From Theodoxus fluviatilis (lineage: Eukaryota; Mollusca; Gastropoda; Cycloneritida; Neritidae): a stretch of 64,000 bases of DNA. Position 1 is the stretch's first letter. Every line of letters starts with the position of its first letter. Shown piece by piece: positions 53,601-64,000 of this stretch. The notes under the pieces are model-generated. The model did no database searches. It worked only from the letters and a program-made list of their open reading frames with translations, and was not told where the DNA came from. The stretch spans positions 27,304 to 91,303 of the forward strand of contig JAWQFJ010000534.1 in the NCBI GenBank assembly GCA_034096865.1, in the 5' to 3' direction. The position numbers and the translations under genes are program-made.

Positions 53601-54164
53601 TCCTTACTCTTTGTCTCTAACACATTCTAAACTTGTGGGGGTCGACTGGACAGACTGACCCCAGCTGCATGTGTTGTGCCATAGGCATCCTCAGTTTGTC
53701 AGACACTCTGCTTCTTCCGAGGGATAATTGCAAGGTTTGCTGCAGTCAGATTGCTTTGACTGCAGATGCTCCGCGTGTTTGCTCAGGGCTGCTCCTACCA
53801 CTACTAGGGCTCTTGCAGTGATCCAAGAAGCAATAGCAGTGGATTGCTGCAGCATAGTTGTGCATTTGTGATAATTTGTCGAACTTTCTCTAGGTTCAGG
53901 CATTGGGTTGTTGGACTCTACGGTTGTTGCAGAGGTTGTTGGAAGAAGCACTCTCACACAGAAAAGCGCCCTTGAACTTTGCAATCTCTGGCGTTGTGTG
54001 GGGAATCCAAGTTGATTTATCTTGTACAGCCTGGGCAACAGAGATGCCCGTTTTTAGTGGAAGCACCTTGTCCGAGTAGAATATCTATTATAGTGTTTCA
54101 TTGATCAGTGCAATAACATAAGGCTGTGCCAGTAAGGATGTGCTCTATATTCTATGTGTAGACA

Positions 54165-54200
<36 letters not shown>

Positions 54201-54593
54201 CCTCCCTGTGAGGTGTATTTTAGTCTCAGTTGATTTTGTCTTTGAGTCGGCATTTAGATTAGACATGTCTTCTTCCACGTGCTTATACACTTTGTCTCTA
54301 CCACCATAGCTTTGTAGGTGAGCCAGTAGACCTCGGATCATACTGCTCCTTGCAGGATGGATGTCAATGCTCATCCAAGTTGTTGCAGTCTGCATCAGAA
54401 CTGCCGTTTGTTGTTTTATGCTCGTGTGAAGCCATTGCAGCTAGGTGCCTCCTGTTTTAGAGAGCAGAGAGAACAGTGGGTTCTCTGTTATTGGAAGGTT
54501 TTAATGTGCAAATACCAGTGAGTTGGTCCAGTCTTAGCTCTGCTTTCTAGAGTTGTGTTTATCTATTGCTGGCAATGGAAAAAAAAGGCAATT

Positions 54594-54597
<4 letters not shown>

Positions 54598-54652
<55 letters not shown>
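54598..54652. repeat. (CT)n microsatellite
   Basis: Pure CT repeat. Confidence 0.97.
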
Positions 54653-54655
<3 letters not shown>

Positions 54656-55443
54656 TGTGTTCCCTCCCATCAACTTTCATGTCTTCAGCTTCCTGTGGTG
54701 TCCTAAGGATTTTCAGTTGCTTTCATCTGCTTTCTACAAATTCATTCTTCCTGTACTCCGAGTGAGACTGTAAAATGAAAACATCTTGGATACCCGATAT
54801 GGAAGATAAAAGCTTTTGATTCAATGCATTTTATGTTGGGTTGCATTCCTTTCAAGTTTGTATCCACACAGTTCTTCTGCTGTTCCAATCCACTTTTTCA
54901 GAGCCTCTTGTTTGCATGTCTGATGATTCTAGGATGACTTTTCCAAACTTAGCGCTGATTGATCCAGACCCATGACTGATGTGTACTAATATTAATGATA
55001 TATATAAGATAATGTAAATACCCACCTCTGTACAAAACCCTTGTACCACATGCAGTGCACAGTGGAAGGAGGACACAGGCAGAAAAAAGAAGGAAAAAAA
55101 GACACTGGTAGCCTCTGACCCAACTGGTTGTGCTCAATGAACAAGTTGCCTACAGGTTTCTATGGATTTTATTTAGTTTTTGTTGTAGTTCTTTCCCAAT
55201 CATTTTTATCTTTCCACATCGGGACTACAAGTCAGGGGAATCTTTGACTAGAAAAGTTGCTGTAGCGTTCACAAGACCACTTCCAACTTGCCTAGCTTGC
55301 TTGCTAGCAGCGTTGACTTGTGCGTCCGTGGTGCCTCCCAAGAGCCTTGACAATTGACAGGAAGGATATGAATCTGCCATGAAGACCCATGTCTTTTGCA
55401 GTGTGCATTGCACACCATTCTTGTTGTGCATATGTGCTCCACT

Positions 55444-55449
55444 AATAAA
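55444..55449 (+). terminator. Candidate poly(A) signal AATAAA
   Basis: The canonical hexamer in ACTAATAAAATTC, 4.7 kb after the liprin-alpha stop. It has not been tied to a cleavage site, and nearer variant hexamers (ATTAAA at 53250 and 53587) are alternatives. Confidence 0.2.
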
Positions 55450-56234
55450 ATTCAAAGTAATTAGAACATCGCTACTCTTATTTCAAAACCATGTGATTGA
55501 ATCATGGCAGAGAAAATATTGATCAGCACTGATAATTAAATAACTAAGACTTGGTATGGAACAAGACTCACATATTTGTTCTTTGACACTTGCAATTTTT
55601 CTCTCTTTTTTAAAGTATGGTTTTCTCCTAAATTTCTGATGTAATGAACACAGTCAACAGAAACCTTCTGTTATTCAATGTGCTCTCACAAGAAGATGGC
55701 TGGCATACACTACATATACGTACCTTGAATCTGCAGCTTTGTAAGAATGAGACGGACAGCACACACATGTGCCTTTTCGTAACCGCAACTGGATCTTGTC
55801 AAAGGAACGAAACTCCAGACAGCTTGGTAGAATATGCAGACAGGCAGAACTGAGATCTGATGTTGTTATGGTTCAATTCCCAGAGAGATCAGATAAAGCT
55901 TTGGTTTAGAGGAGGTTACCATGCTGAGACAGTATTATGTAGTTTTTGTGATTTCCTGTGAAGATGTTTCTTGTGTGCACAAGTTAGCTATTGTGAGTTC
56001 ATTGTATTGAAGTGCCTACATTATAGGCAATGTTCTACAGATTTTCTTTGTTAATGCATATCTTGAAGAAGTATCCAGATTTGAGGGACAGAAATAGAAA
56101 CAAACCACACAGAATTTTTGAAAATTGGAAATCGTGTGACCAACCTTATAGCACCTGAATGAAGGGTAAATTTGTTCATGTGATGTGTGAAACTGTAATC
56201 AAGGTCTCGCTTTGTCACATCCCATTCCTTCAAA

Positions 56235-57183
56235 TGAAGCCAGTGCAGGCTGCCCAGTGCAGGCTTCCCAGTGCAGGCTTCCCAGTGCAGGCTTCCCAGT
56301 GCAGGCTTCCCAGTGCTGGCTGCCCAGTGCAGGCTTCCCAGTGCTGGCTGCCCAGTGCAGGCTGCCCAGTGCAGGCTGCCCAGTGCTGGCTGCCCAGTGC
56401 AGGCTGCCCAGTGCTGGCTGCCCAGTGCTGGCTGCCCAGTGCTGGCTGCCCAGTGCATTCTTCCCAGTGCTGGCTGCCCAGTGCTGGCTTCCCAGTGCTG
56501 GCTTCCCAGTGCTGGCTGCCCAGTGCAGGCTGCCCAGTGCTGGCTTCCCAGTGCTGGCTTCCCAGTGCTGGCTGCCCAGTGCTGGCTGCCCAGTGCTGGC
56601 TGCCCAGTGCAGGCTGCCCAGTGCTGGCTGCCCAGTGCTGGCTGCCCAGTGCTGGCTTCCCAGTGCTGGCTTCCCAGTGCTGGCTGCCCAGTGCTGGCTT
56701 CCCAGTGCTGGCTGCCCAGTGCTGGCTGCCCAGTGCTGGCTTCCCAGTGCTGGCTGCCCAGTGCTGGCTGCCCAGTGCTGGCTGCCCAGTGCTGGCTTCC
56801 CAGTGCTGGCTGCCCAGTGCTGGCTTCCCAGTGCTGGCTGCCCAGTGCTGGCTGCCCAGTGCATTCTTCCCAGTGCTGGCTGCCCAGTGCAGGCTGCCCA
56901 GTGCTGGCTGCCCAGTGCTGGCTGCCCAGTGCATTCTTCCCAGTGCAGGCTTCCCAGTGCAGGCTGCCCAGTGCTGGCTGCCCAGTGCTGGCTGCCCAGT
57001 GCTGGCTGCCCAGTGATGGCTGCCCAGTGCTGGTTGCCCAGTGCTGGTTGCCCAGTGCTGGCTGCCCAGTGATGGCTGCCCAGTGCTGGCTGCCCAGTGC
57101 TGGCTGCCCAGTGCTGGCTGCCCAGTGATGGCTGCCCAGTGATGGCTGCCCAGTGCAGGCTGCCCAGTGCTGGCTGCCCAGCT
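56235..57183. repeat. 14-bp minisatellite (~67 units)
   Basis: The tandem unit is CCCAGTGCTGGCTG with common variants CAGTGCAGG, GGCTTCC and GTGCATTCTTCC, and rarer GTGATGG and GGTTGCC. 14 nt is not a multiple of 3, so every frame cycles with a 42-nt period and stays open: + gives AAQCWLPSAGCPVL repeats, - gives HWAASTGQPALGSQ repeats. No protein is implied. Confidence 0.97.
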
Positions 57184-58467
57184 CACCCCTGCTTGAGCCA
57201 GAGATTGGCTGAAGAACGTTTTAGGTTAAGATTTTGCAGGTTGCCTGCAGTGAACCTTTATGAACTACTGAAGTATCATTGGAATCTTTTCCCGCGGCAG
57301 GATTTGATAAGATTACTTACAGTATCAATTTTTTACAACCGCCAAAGTTGTGCATTCGCCCTGATTTGTTGGGAAGCCTTAGATCAGCCTGATGATTCAT
57401 TCAGATGGCACAAGGATGAATGGAGAAGTGAGTTGTCTATAGATGGCTCGTTCCTCATTCTCTGGGACCTGTAAAAGAGGAGGCATTAAGAATGAAAGGA
57501 AGAGAAAGCACATGAGATGAAGGGGTTGGATGGTCCTCACTGAAGTTAAGAGATAGTGAGGCAAGCCTCCTGCATGTTTGAATGTTGACACGAACTTGAA
57601 TCCTTGAAAACTGGTTTCACCCTGAAAGCAAAGTCGGGGGGGCCAGTTGGGAAAAGAGGATCTGACTGAGTACAAGCTATGCACGAACTTGGTGCTATTT
57701 TCACCTCGGTCACCATCACGTGTACAAACATGCCATCCACATTCCCCTGTCGCTACACAACTCCCAAGCAAAGGGTCGTTGACTATGTTCCAGCCGTACC
57801 CTGTGTATTGCTGATTATACACTTTGGATAAATGGATATTCTTGTTTTTTTATCTGTATTTTTGTTTTTGCCAGTGGGTAAGAACGACGTTATGCCTTTT
57901 ATAGGCATTTTACCCCTTGGGTTACTGGTCGTGGACTGGTGTTAGCCAAATGAATGTGAGAATCCCCCCTCCCCCCTTGAATACATTAGAGCATAAGTTG
58001 TCTCAGGTCTCTCCACAAAGTGGAATGTTAAATCTTGTGTTTTCCTAAGTTCATGTTAATTGTTGTACAGTGTTGTGAAGTCAACTGACAAGCTAAAGCT
58101 TCAAACGTAAATGCCGATGTATGAAAAGCATTCTTCAATAATATTGGGAAGATAGACAAAGAAAAATCTCTTGCGGGACAATATGGCATAATAACAAACT
58201 TATCCCCAACTTTACATGATTTCCATGTATGGTGTAGATGACCCCCCCCCCCCAAAAAAAAAAAAGAAATAAGGTGGTGCATTAGATGATAGCAAGTGTT
58301 GTTTTACAGTAGACTGAGGTGAATCTACGTTCGTTGTTATGTCTCATTGAGCAGTGTTCAATGTAGCATGAAGCTCTGTGGTAAGAAAGATAAGACTGTA
58401 ACCATTGGCCTCCAAGCATCAGGAGTCAATGTCTATTGTATTGTTCGTGCATGTTCTACGCCTTTTT
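57184..58467. other. Non-coding stretch, nothing recognised
   Basis: No recognisable gene. A 141-codon minus-strand ORF at 57397-57822 has no family I can name. Confidence 0.5.
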
Positions 58468-59335
58468 TGACTCACATGCGAAGCAAAAGTGAGTCTATGT
58501 ACTGAGCCGTGTCGTCCGTCCGTCCGGGCGTCCGTCCGTCCGTCCGGGCGTCCGGGCGTCCGTAAAAAACTTAAACGTTGGATTTTTCTCGGAGACTATT
58601 TAGTCTATCAACACCAAATGTGGCATGATGGTGTATGATGACAAGGCCTCAAAAAACATACATAGTGACTTGACCTTGCTTCAAGGTCAAGGTCACAGGA
58701 GCCATAAATGTGGTCTTAAAAACAGTCATTTTTCACATTTTCCCAATTTTCTCCCACGTTATTGAGAATGGCGACCTTAGCTACAAGTGGTATATAGGTC
58801 AAAGCAAGCCCTATCTTTTGATACCAGTTTGGTTGACCTTGCTTCAAGGTCAAGGTCACAGGAGCTCTTCAAAGTTGGATTGTATACATATTTTGAAGTG
58901 ACCTTGACCCTGAACTATGGAAGATAACTGTTTCAAACTTAATAATTATGTGGGGCACATATACTTTCATCATGAGACACATTTGGTCACATATCATCAA
59001 GGTCAAGGTCACTTTGACCCTTATGAAATGTGACCAAAATGGGGTAGTGAACCACTAAAAGTGACTATATCTCATGATAGAAAGTGCCAATAAGCACCAT
59101 TGTGCTTCCTATGTCTTGAATTAACAGCTTTGTGTTGCATGACCTTGGATGACCTTGACCTTGGGTCAAGGTCACATGTATTTTGGTAGGAAAAATGTGT
59201 AAAGCATTTCTTTGTGTATGATGTCATTGGTAGGTTAAGTTGTTTGACCTTTGACCTTGAAGGTCACCTGAAGGTCAAGGTCATATAAAGGTCAAGGTCA
59301 AGCATGTGAGTCGTATGGGCTTTGCCCTTCTTGTT
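58468..59335. mobile_element. ~870-bp CAAGGTCA-rich dispersed element
   Basis: Starts near TGACTCACATGCGAAGCAAA and AGTGAGTCTATG, followed by a GTCCGTCCGTCCGGGCG tract. It ends near AAGCATGTGAGTCGTATGGG and CTTTGCCCTTCTTGTTT. GACTCACATGC on the left and GCATGTGAGTC on the right are inverted. By hand count the body contains about 20 AGGTCA/TGACCT hexamers, mostly as TCAAGGTCA, often in tandem (CAAGGTCAAGGTCA). No ORF. Similar sequences are, to my knowledge, common in mollusc genomes. Confidence 0.65.
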
Positions 59336-60890
59336 TATCTTTACACTAGGTTCGTCTCTTTAATGACTGTTGTTTAAACGTCACTAAAAGCTGTACTCAG
59401 CGTGAGCCTTTTAGAGCAAGTTTTACAGGACGTGTTCAGGTAGAAGCAACTATACAGGATCACTACTTACCAGAGCCAAGTCTGCCTGCCTGTCTGTGCT
59501 GACCTGCTGGCTGCGTGCTGCCAAGGCCACTAGGTGGCTGTGTGTGTCGTAGCGGAACTGGTTACGTCTCTGCCCAGGTCTTGGTCTCTGTCCGCATCCG
59601 TCTGTCTGTCTGTGGATCAGGGGCTGACGATTCTTGCCATCTGTAGTCTCCTAGGTGATATGTGCATATTCCCGTTGTTGGTGTGACCTTTCCATGCCTG
59701 TTGCCGTAGCCTGGTGTCCACTGGGGAGACGAGCTGCTGTGGCATCCCTCGCCTGAAGGCGGTGTGTCTGGCATGACCTCCATTCTTCATTTCTCCTGTA
59801 CCTCTCTCCATCCTTGTTCCTCCACGGTCACAGTACTGCAAGTTGATGTCAGTCATTGATCTTCGTTTCTCATGGGTCCATTGTGGTGACTGCAGGCCTC
59901 TTGGTGTGGGGCAGTGCTGCAGTCACGTTAGCAGTGCTGATGCGGTCGGCTCAGACTGTTGGGGCAGTTTTTAGTCATGGTTGTTTCTGATCTCTTGTAC
60001 ATTTGTAATATATGACAACATATCACAGAACGTTCACCTATAAAATCCAGTGTGTATATTGTATGTTGAGAATGTTGGTAGTCTCTTTTTTCTTCTTTTG
60101 TACATTTAACACACACACACCCCCACCCCCCCTTCTCAGGTATCTCAATCCATCATGGACTTGACAGCAATGGAGATTTTTTTCCCCCCTAATTGTTGGT
60201 AGGAGTTTTAAAGTACACGTTCATGTGTAATCAGATAACTCTTTGAATTAACATCTCTGACGTTCTGCATGGCGATGGATATAACCCCCTTTCCCTATGA
60301 CAGTGGTGATAATGAGAGAACAGGGTCTGTTGTCATTGTAGCTCAATAGTCAATAGGTTGAACACGTGTGAGAGTTCATGTGCATGCTGTGTGGCCTTGT
60401 TTGACCATGTGAGTGGCAGGAACAGGGCTGTGTACTTTTCAAGGAGCATTTATTCATCTGTATGGCATTGAAAGACTTGACGCTCTCCAAAATATGCCTG
60501 TGTTGGCACATCACTCCAGGTTGCTGGATTTTAGTTCATGATGGCTGAGGACATTTATTAAATCAAAATGTATTACATAACCATCTGTTACCAGCAATGA
60601 TGGTTTGCAGAGTTTCCCTTTGCATGCAAAGAACTACACTTTCTTCTGCTCCCATTCCTTTTTTTCCACCCAGATAAGATGAAAATCTCATTTTGATGGC
60701 TATAAATCAGCCAAAATCCAATAAAGCAACTCCTCCCCCTTAGACCTTGTTGTTAAGGGTGTGGCATAAAAGGACAATGTAGTCATTAAAAAGTGTATCC
60801 TTCCTTGTGCGTGGACATTGATTAATGGCGTCTTGAGCGGGCTGCATAGTAGAATGGCATCATATGTATGCATGCCTGGTTGATTTAGAT
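59336..60890. other. Non-coding stretch, nothing recognised
   Basis: No gene, RNA or mobile element recognised. Confidence 0.5.
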
Positions 60891-60914
60891 TGCAGCTGCC
60901 CCTCAACCGTATAA

Positions 60915-61020
60915 AATGGCATGCCCAGTTGTGCCCCAGTTCAGGGGTTGTGGGTTCGAATCTCGGTCATGTGAATGCAGGAATGTAGAATTTTCTCCTT
61001 TATGAAATTTTCTTCTTCAA
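60915..61020 (+). repeat. Possible tRNA-derived SINE head with Pol III B box
   Basis: GGGTTCGAATCTCGGTC at 60952-60968 contains GGTTCGAATCT, an excellent B-box match, preceded by a tRNA-like GTTCAGGGGTTGT. A convincing A box and a folded cloverleaf are lacking, so it is not a tRNA gene. Confidence 0.45.
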
Positions 61021-63322
61021 TGGTGTGCAGTGGCATGAAGGCTTACATATGAATCATTAGGGCAATGACTGTTTTACTGTATTACCTTCCATAGATCCAC
61101 AAGTGTCAAGACATACACACTAGTACCTCTGTACGTGATGTAACCCACTATGATAATCAATCTTTAGACTTAGGGTCGTACTTTAATTCTTCCAATCGAC
61201 TTTATTATAAATTCCTACATCCACGACATGTCCATTTTCTCGTTGATTGATGTCCATCAGACCACCCCGAACATGTACGCCTTTGCTACGACTTCATCAG
61301 ATTGTGTAGGTCGGGTAGACTGCTGTTGGACTGTGTGTGCCACGTGATTGTGTTGTTTCATTCCCTAATAGACTGTCTGGTCTGGAAGAGTCACGAAGGC
61401 TGTATAGTTTTTCTTTGACGACTTCCCTACCCACACTTAGACTTGTCTCTGTTCCAGCGGCACGGCTGTCTTTCCCAAGTAGACTTCTATGTCCTTGGCG
61501 CTCCCCTACACTTGCTCTCAGGTCCATGATGGGACAGCGATAGGTTTGCCAAACTTCGGCCGCTCTGGCTGTGGCCTTAGCCCCCTCTCTTCTGGCACTG
61601 GTGGCCTGCTGATGACCATCCTTGTGGTCAGACCAGCTCGCCACTGCCGTCTCCTCGCTCCCTTCGTGTCTGTCTCCTCTCACTCTCTCTTTCTCTCTCT
61701 AGCATGTTCTGGCTGACTCCTCACGTGGATCATCATGCTCTCGATTGTAAGATATTTTTTATAACTGCTGCCATTGGTTGCGTCGTCAGATGGGGCGAAT
61801 GGCACAAGTGCATCCAACTATCAGTGACTAGGATGAATAAAGAGTTCATTAAAGTGAAGCAGGTGTGTGTGTTTTCATTGAACGCTTCTGTTGATGGTCG
61901 TCTTCAAATGGATTGATGTGCTCTCGTGTGTGCGCGCGCGTGCATGCATGCGCATGTGTGTGTGTATAAAAAGCCATATATGTACAGTATATTTGCACTT
62001 CCTCAAATTATACAAAAACACAAACCTTACCACCATTCTTAAACGCTTTACTAACTAAGGCACCAAAAAAGTCACAATTTAAACAGTTTTATTTAACTTT
62101 TCTCCACATCTGTTATTCCTTAAATTATAAGGAAAAATGCTCATATTCTGTGACGTGTAAACTACAGCTCATCATGCCTCTTGCATAAATATTTCGTTCT
62201 CCTTTGAAAGTCACACATCCGATAAAGTCCCGTGAAAGACATCCCAGATGAAATATCTCGTCACAACCATCCTTTTAAAATGCCGTTCAACCTTGTACGA
62301 GCGGATATTGGATCAATGTATAAGTAAGATGGCTTTTTAACATCACGTATGCACCAAACACAAATGCACCTCTTAAGTCACCATGTAACTGTATGTCAGC
62401 ATAGCAACATCCAACAGGACGCCCTTAGCTGACTCCAGGCTAGAGAGTAGCAAGACCCGTGCAAATCCCAGCTTCGGTCACTTATCTCTCGAGAACCATC
62501 CACCAGCATACACCCGGTACTCTGTGGGGCAAACAGCTTGGGCCCTTTGCTACAGTCACACGTCTTCCAGCTCCGAGGTCAAATCACTTGCAGGGCCAGA
62601 TAAAACATGATGGGCGGGAGTCCCCCCCTTGTCCAATTAATTGAGACATCGGAAATCTCGGGTTGGGCCCCAGGCGACGGGAATGCTATTGGTGTGGGTG
62701 TTTGCAGAGGACTTTCCTGGTGCGGGCCATGGGTGAGGAATGGGGGACCTGCCCCCGTCAGTGGCACTCATACCTCCGTGTGTGGAGAAGCGCCGTCGCT
62801 GGAGACTGTCAGCAATACCCAGCTGACAGGCGCAGATAATTGGAAAATATCGAGTCCAAAGCTTGGCTTTGCCTTCAAAGCCTCTTCCCCGATTGTTTGT
62901 GTTTCTCCCAGCCCTAGCTTTGATGCGGGGAAAAGGTCCGAAGATATTCTTCTCCCCCACCACTCCCAAACCCTATCTCGCAGCCCCCCCACCCCTACTC
63001 CCTCTTCAGCCCTGTTCTTTTCGCACTAGAGAATTTTTGACGCAGTGTTTTGTGTGTGGCTTTTTTTTTCGAAGCTGTAATGCGTTAAGTGACTTAGCCT
63101 GCTGCAGAGATATTCACAGTATCATTTGCTGATAAAATGAACTCATTAAGAGACCGGGTACGATATTTTGTATGATATTTGCTATCGTTTGTCATGACAT
63201 AGTTTCATATTGCATGTTTTTAATGTTTTTAAGTATGGCTGATAGTTGAAGACTGCATTTATAAGTGTCTTTTATGTGCTTAAAAAATTGTAATAATGAA
63301 TGTAGATGATTACCATACAACA

Positions 63323-63325
<3 letters not shown>
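61021..63325. other. Non-coding stretch, nothing recognised
   Basis: Contains a short TG/CG-rich tract near 61925-61965. ORFs of 128 and 140 codons at 61297-61683 (-) and 62607-63029 (+) have no recognisable domain. Confidence 0.5.
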
Positions 63326-63379
<54 letters not shown>

Positions 63380-63455
63380 CCTCCCTCCCTCCCTCCTCCC
63401 TCCCTCCCTCCCTCCCTCCTTCCTCCCTCCCTCCTTCCTCCCTCCCTCCCTCTCT
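63326..63455. repeat. (CT)n followed by (CCCT)n
   Basis: A CT microsatellite that passes directly into CCCTCCCTCCCT repeats, a transition suggesting CT-to-CCCT mutation and expansion. Confidence 0.97.
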
Positions 63456-63820
63456 GCCACTTATCCCATCACATGCCCAACGAATCGATATTCATTTTCA
63501 CGCTTTGCATAAATAATGACACGAGACTATTGTGACTTCGATCCTCAAATCCTGGGGATTCCGTTCTAACGACCAGCGTCACTAAGCCTGCCTGCCTGAC
63601 TGCCTCGCTGTTGCGTGGCGTTATTTATTGATGTGTGAACGAATGCCAAAGACGGAAGGTATCTGTTCGCATCGGCTGTCAGAGTGGAGGCCAGGTCATC
63701 GTGCTTGAGGTCATCCCTGAGGCGGGATTCTCAGAAGGAACCTCACGTATCATAAGCAGGCCTCTCGCGGGACTAGAGGCGCGTTTCGTTTCGAAAGGCC
63801 TAAAACGAAGTTCTGAGATG

Positions 63821-64000
63821 AGCGCTCACGGCGAGCGCCTGCATTGACATGTTCAAGTAGGAGTAAATGTTTGGGCTTTGCGAGCGCTCACGGCGAGCGC
63901 CTGCATTGACATGTTCAAGTAGGAGAAAATGTTTTTGCTTTGCGAGCGCTCACGGCGAGCGCCTGCAGTGACATGTTCAAGTAGGAGAAAATGTTTTTGC
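63821..64000. repeat. 62-bp satellite with hairpin core, running off the window
   Basis: Units begin AGCGCTCACGGCGAGCGCCT at 63821, 63883 and 63945 and continue GACATGTTCAAGTAGGAG and AAATGTTTTTGCTTTGCG. GCGCTC-ACGGC-GAGCGC is a perfect 6-bp stem with a 5-nt loop in each unit. Three units are visible and the array is open at the right edge. Confidence 0.92.

Larger units (their letters stand above)
50699..56230 (+). other. Probable 3' UTR and downstream sequence
   Basis: Follows the stop codon. No further exon recognised. It contains CT runs at 54166-54190 and 54598-54652. The transcript end cannot be fixed by eye; one AATAAA lies at 55444-55449. Confidence 0.4.

Noticed and set aside
56159..57186. 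Five ORFs of 221-318 codons on both strands
   Set aside because: They arise from the 14-bp array, which is open in all phases; the encoded 14-residue repeats are frame permutations of the same DNA.
57397..57822. 141-codon minus-strand ORF
   Set aside because: No recognisable domain, no splice or promoter context; likely chance.
60950..60970. tRNA gene
   Set aside because: Only a B-box match is present; no cloverleaf, anticodon stem or A box could be drawn, so it is listed as a possible SINE head.

Overview
The window is metazoan nuclear DNA. It has long introns with GT/AG (and one GC/AG) splice sites, dense microsatellites and minisatellites, non-LTR retrotransposon relics and several short inverted-repeat DNA elements. 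The repeat style (a 0.87 kb element packed with CAAGGTCA motifs and a GTCCGTCCG tract, poly-G/C runs, ATCC/CT/TG/TCC tracts) together with an invertebrate-type liprin-alpha suggests a lophotrochozoan, most likely a mollusc. That placement is inference, not proof.

The one clear protein-coding gene is liprin-alpha (PPFIA / syd-2 family), on the + strand from 9443 to the stop codon at 50696-50698. I place 18 exons (2697 nt, 898 codons plus stop) whose splice phases all agree. They encode the second half of the N-terminal coiled coil, the acidic and Ser/Pro-rich linkers, the basic KKKGLKSSLGRFF segment, three SAM domains and a diverged C-terminal tail. The 5' exons (start codon, first coiled-coil segments) were not found and should lie left of the window.

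Region by region. 1-660 holds a frameshifted BED zinc-finger fragment of hAT-transposon type beside poly-C. 755-2153 is a 23/27-bp minisatellite. 4590-8221 is a minus-strand LINE relic split by a 2488-bp inverted-repeat element with an 8-bp target duplication (CCATATGG). 9443-50698 is the liprin-alpha gene; its introns hold a 384-bp fold-back element (10301-10684), an 825-bp TCC tract, a piggyBac-like MITE (17400-17645), a 69/71-bp minisatellite, a LINE tail, a 17-bp minisatellite interrupted by a 602-bp inverted-repeat element, a CT-rich composite array, a truncated reverse transcriptase next to an NNN gap, a purine minisatellite and TG arrays. 50699 onward is 3' UTR or intergenic sequence. 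It includes a 14-bp minisatellite (56235-57183), the CAAGGTCA-rich element (58468-59335), a possible tRNA-SINE promoter box, and a 62-bp satellite running off the right edge.

Most long open frames here are artefacts of stop-free repeat units. The most interesting signals are at exon boundaries. Tandem duplication has copied the GC 5' splice site of intron 4 and the 3' splice site of the SAM2 exon. The latter leaves an intact decoy acceptor that would lead to a premature stop.
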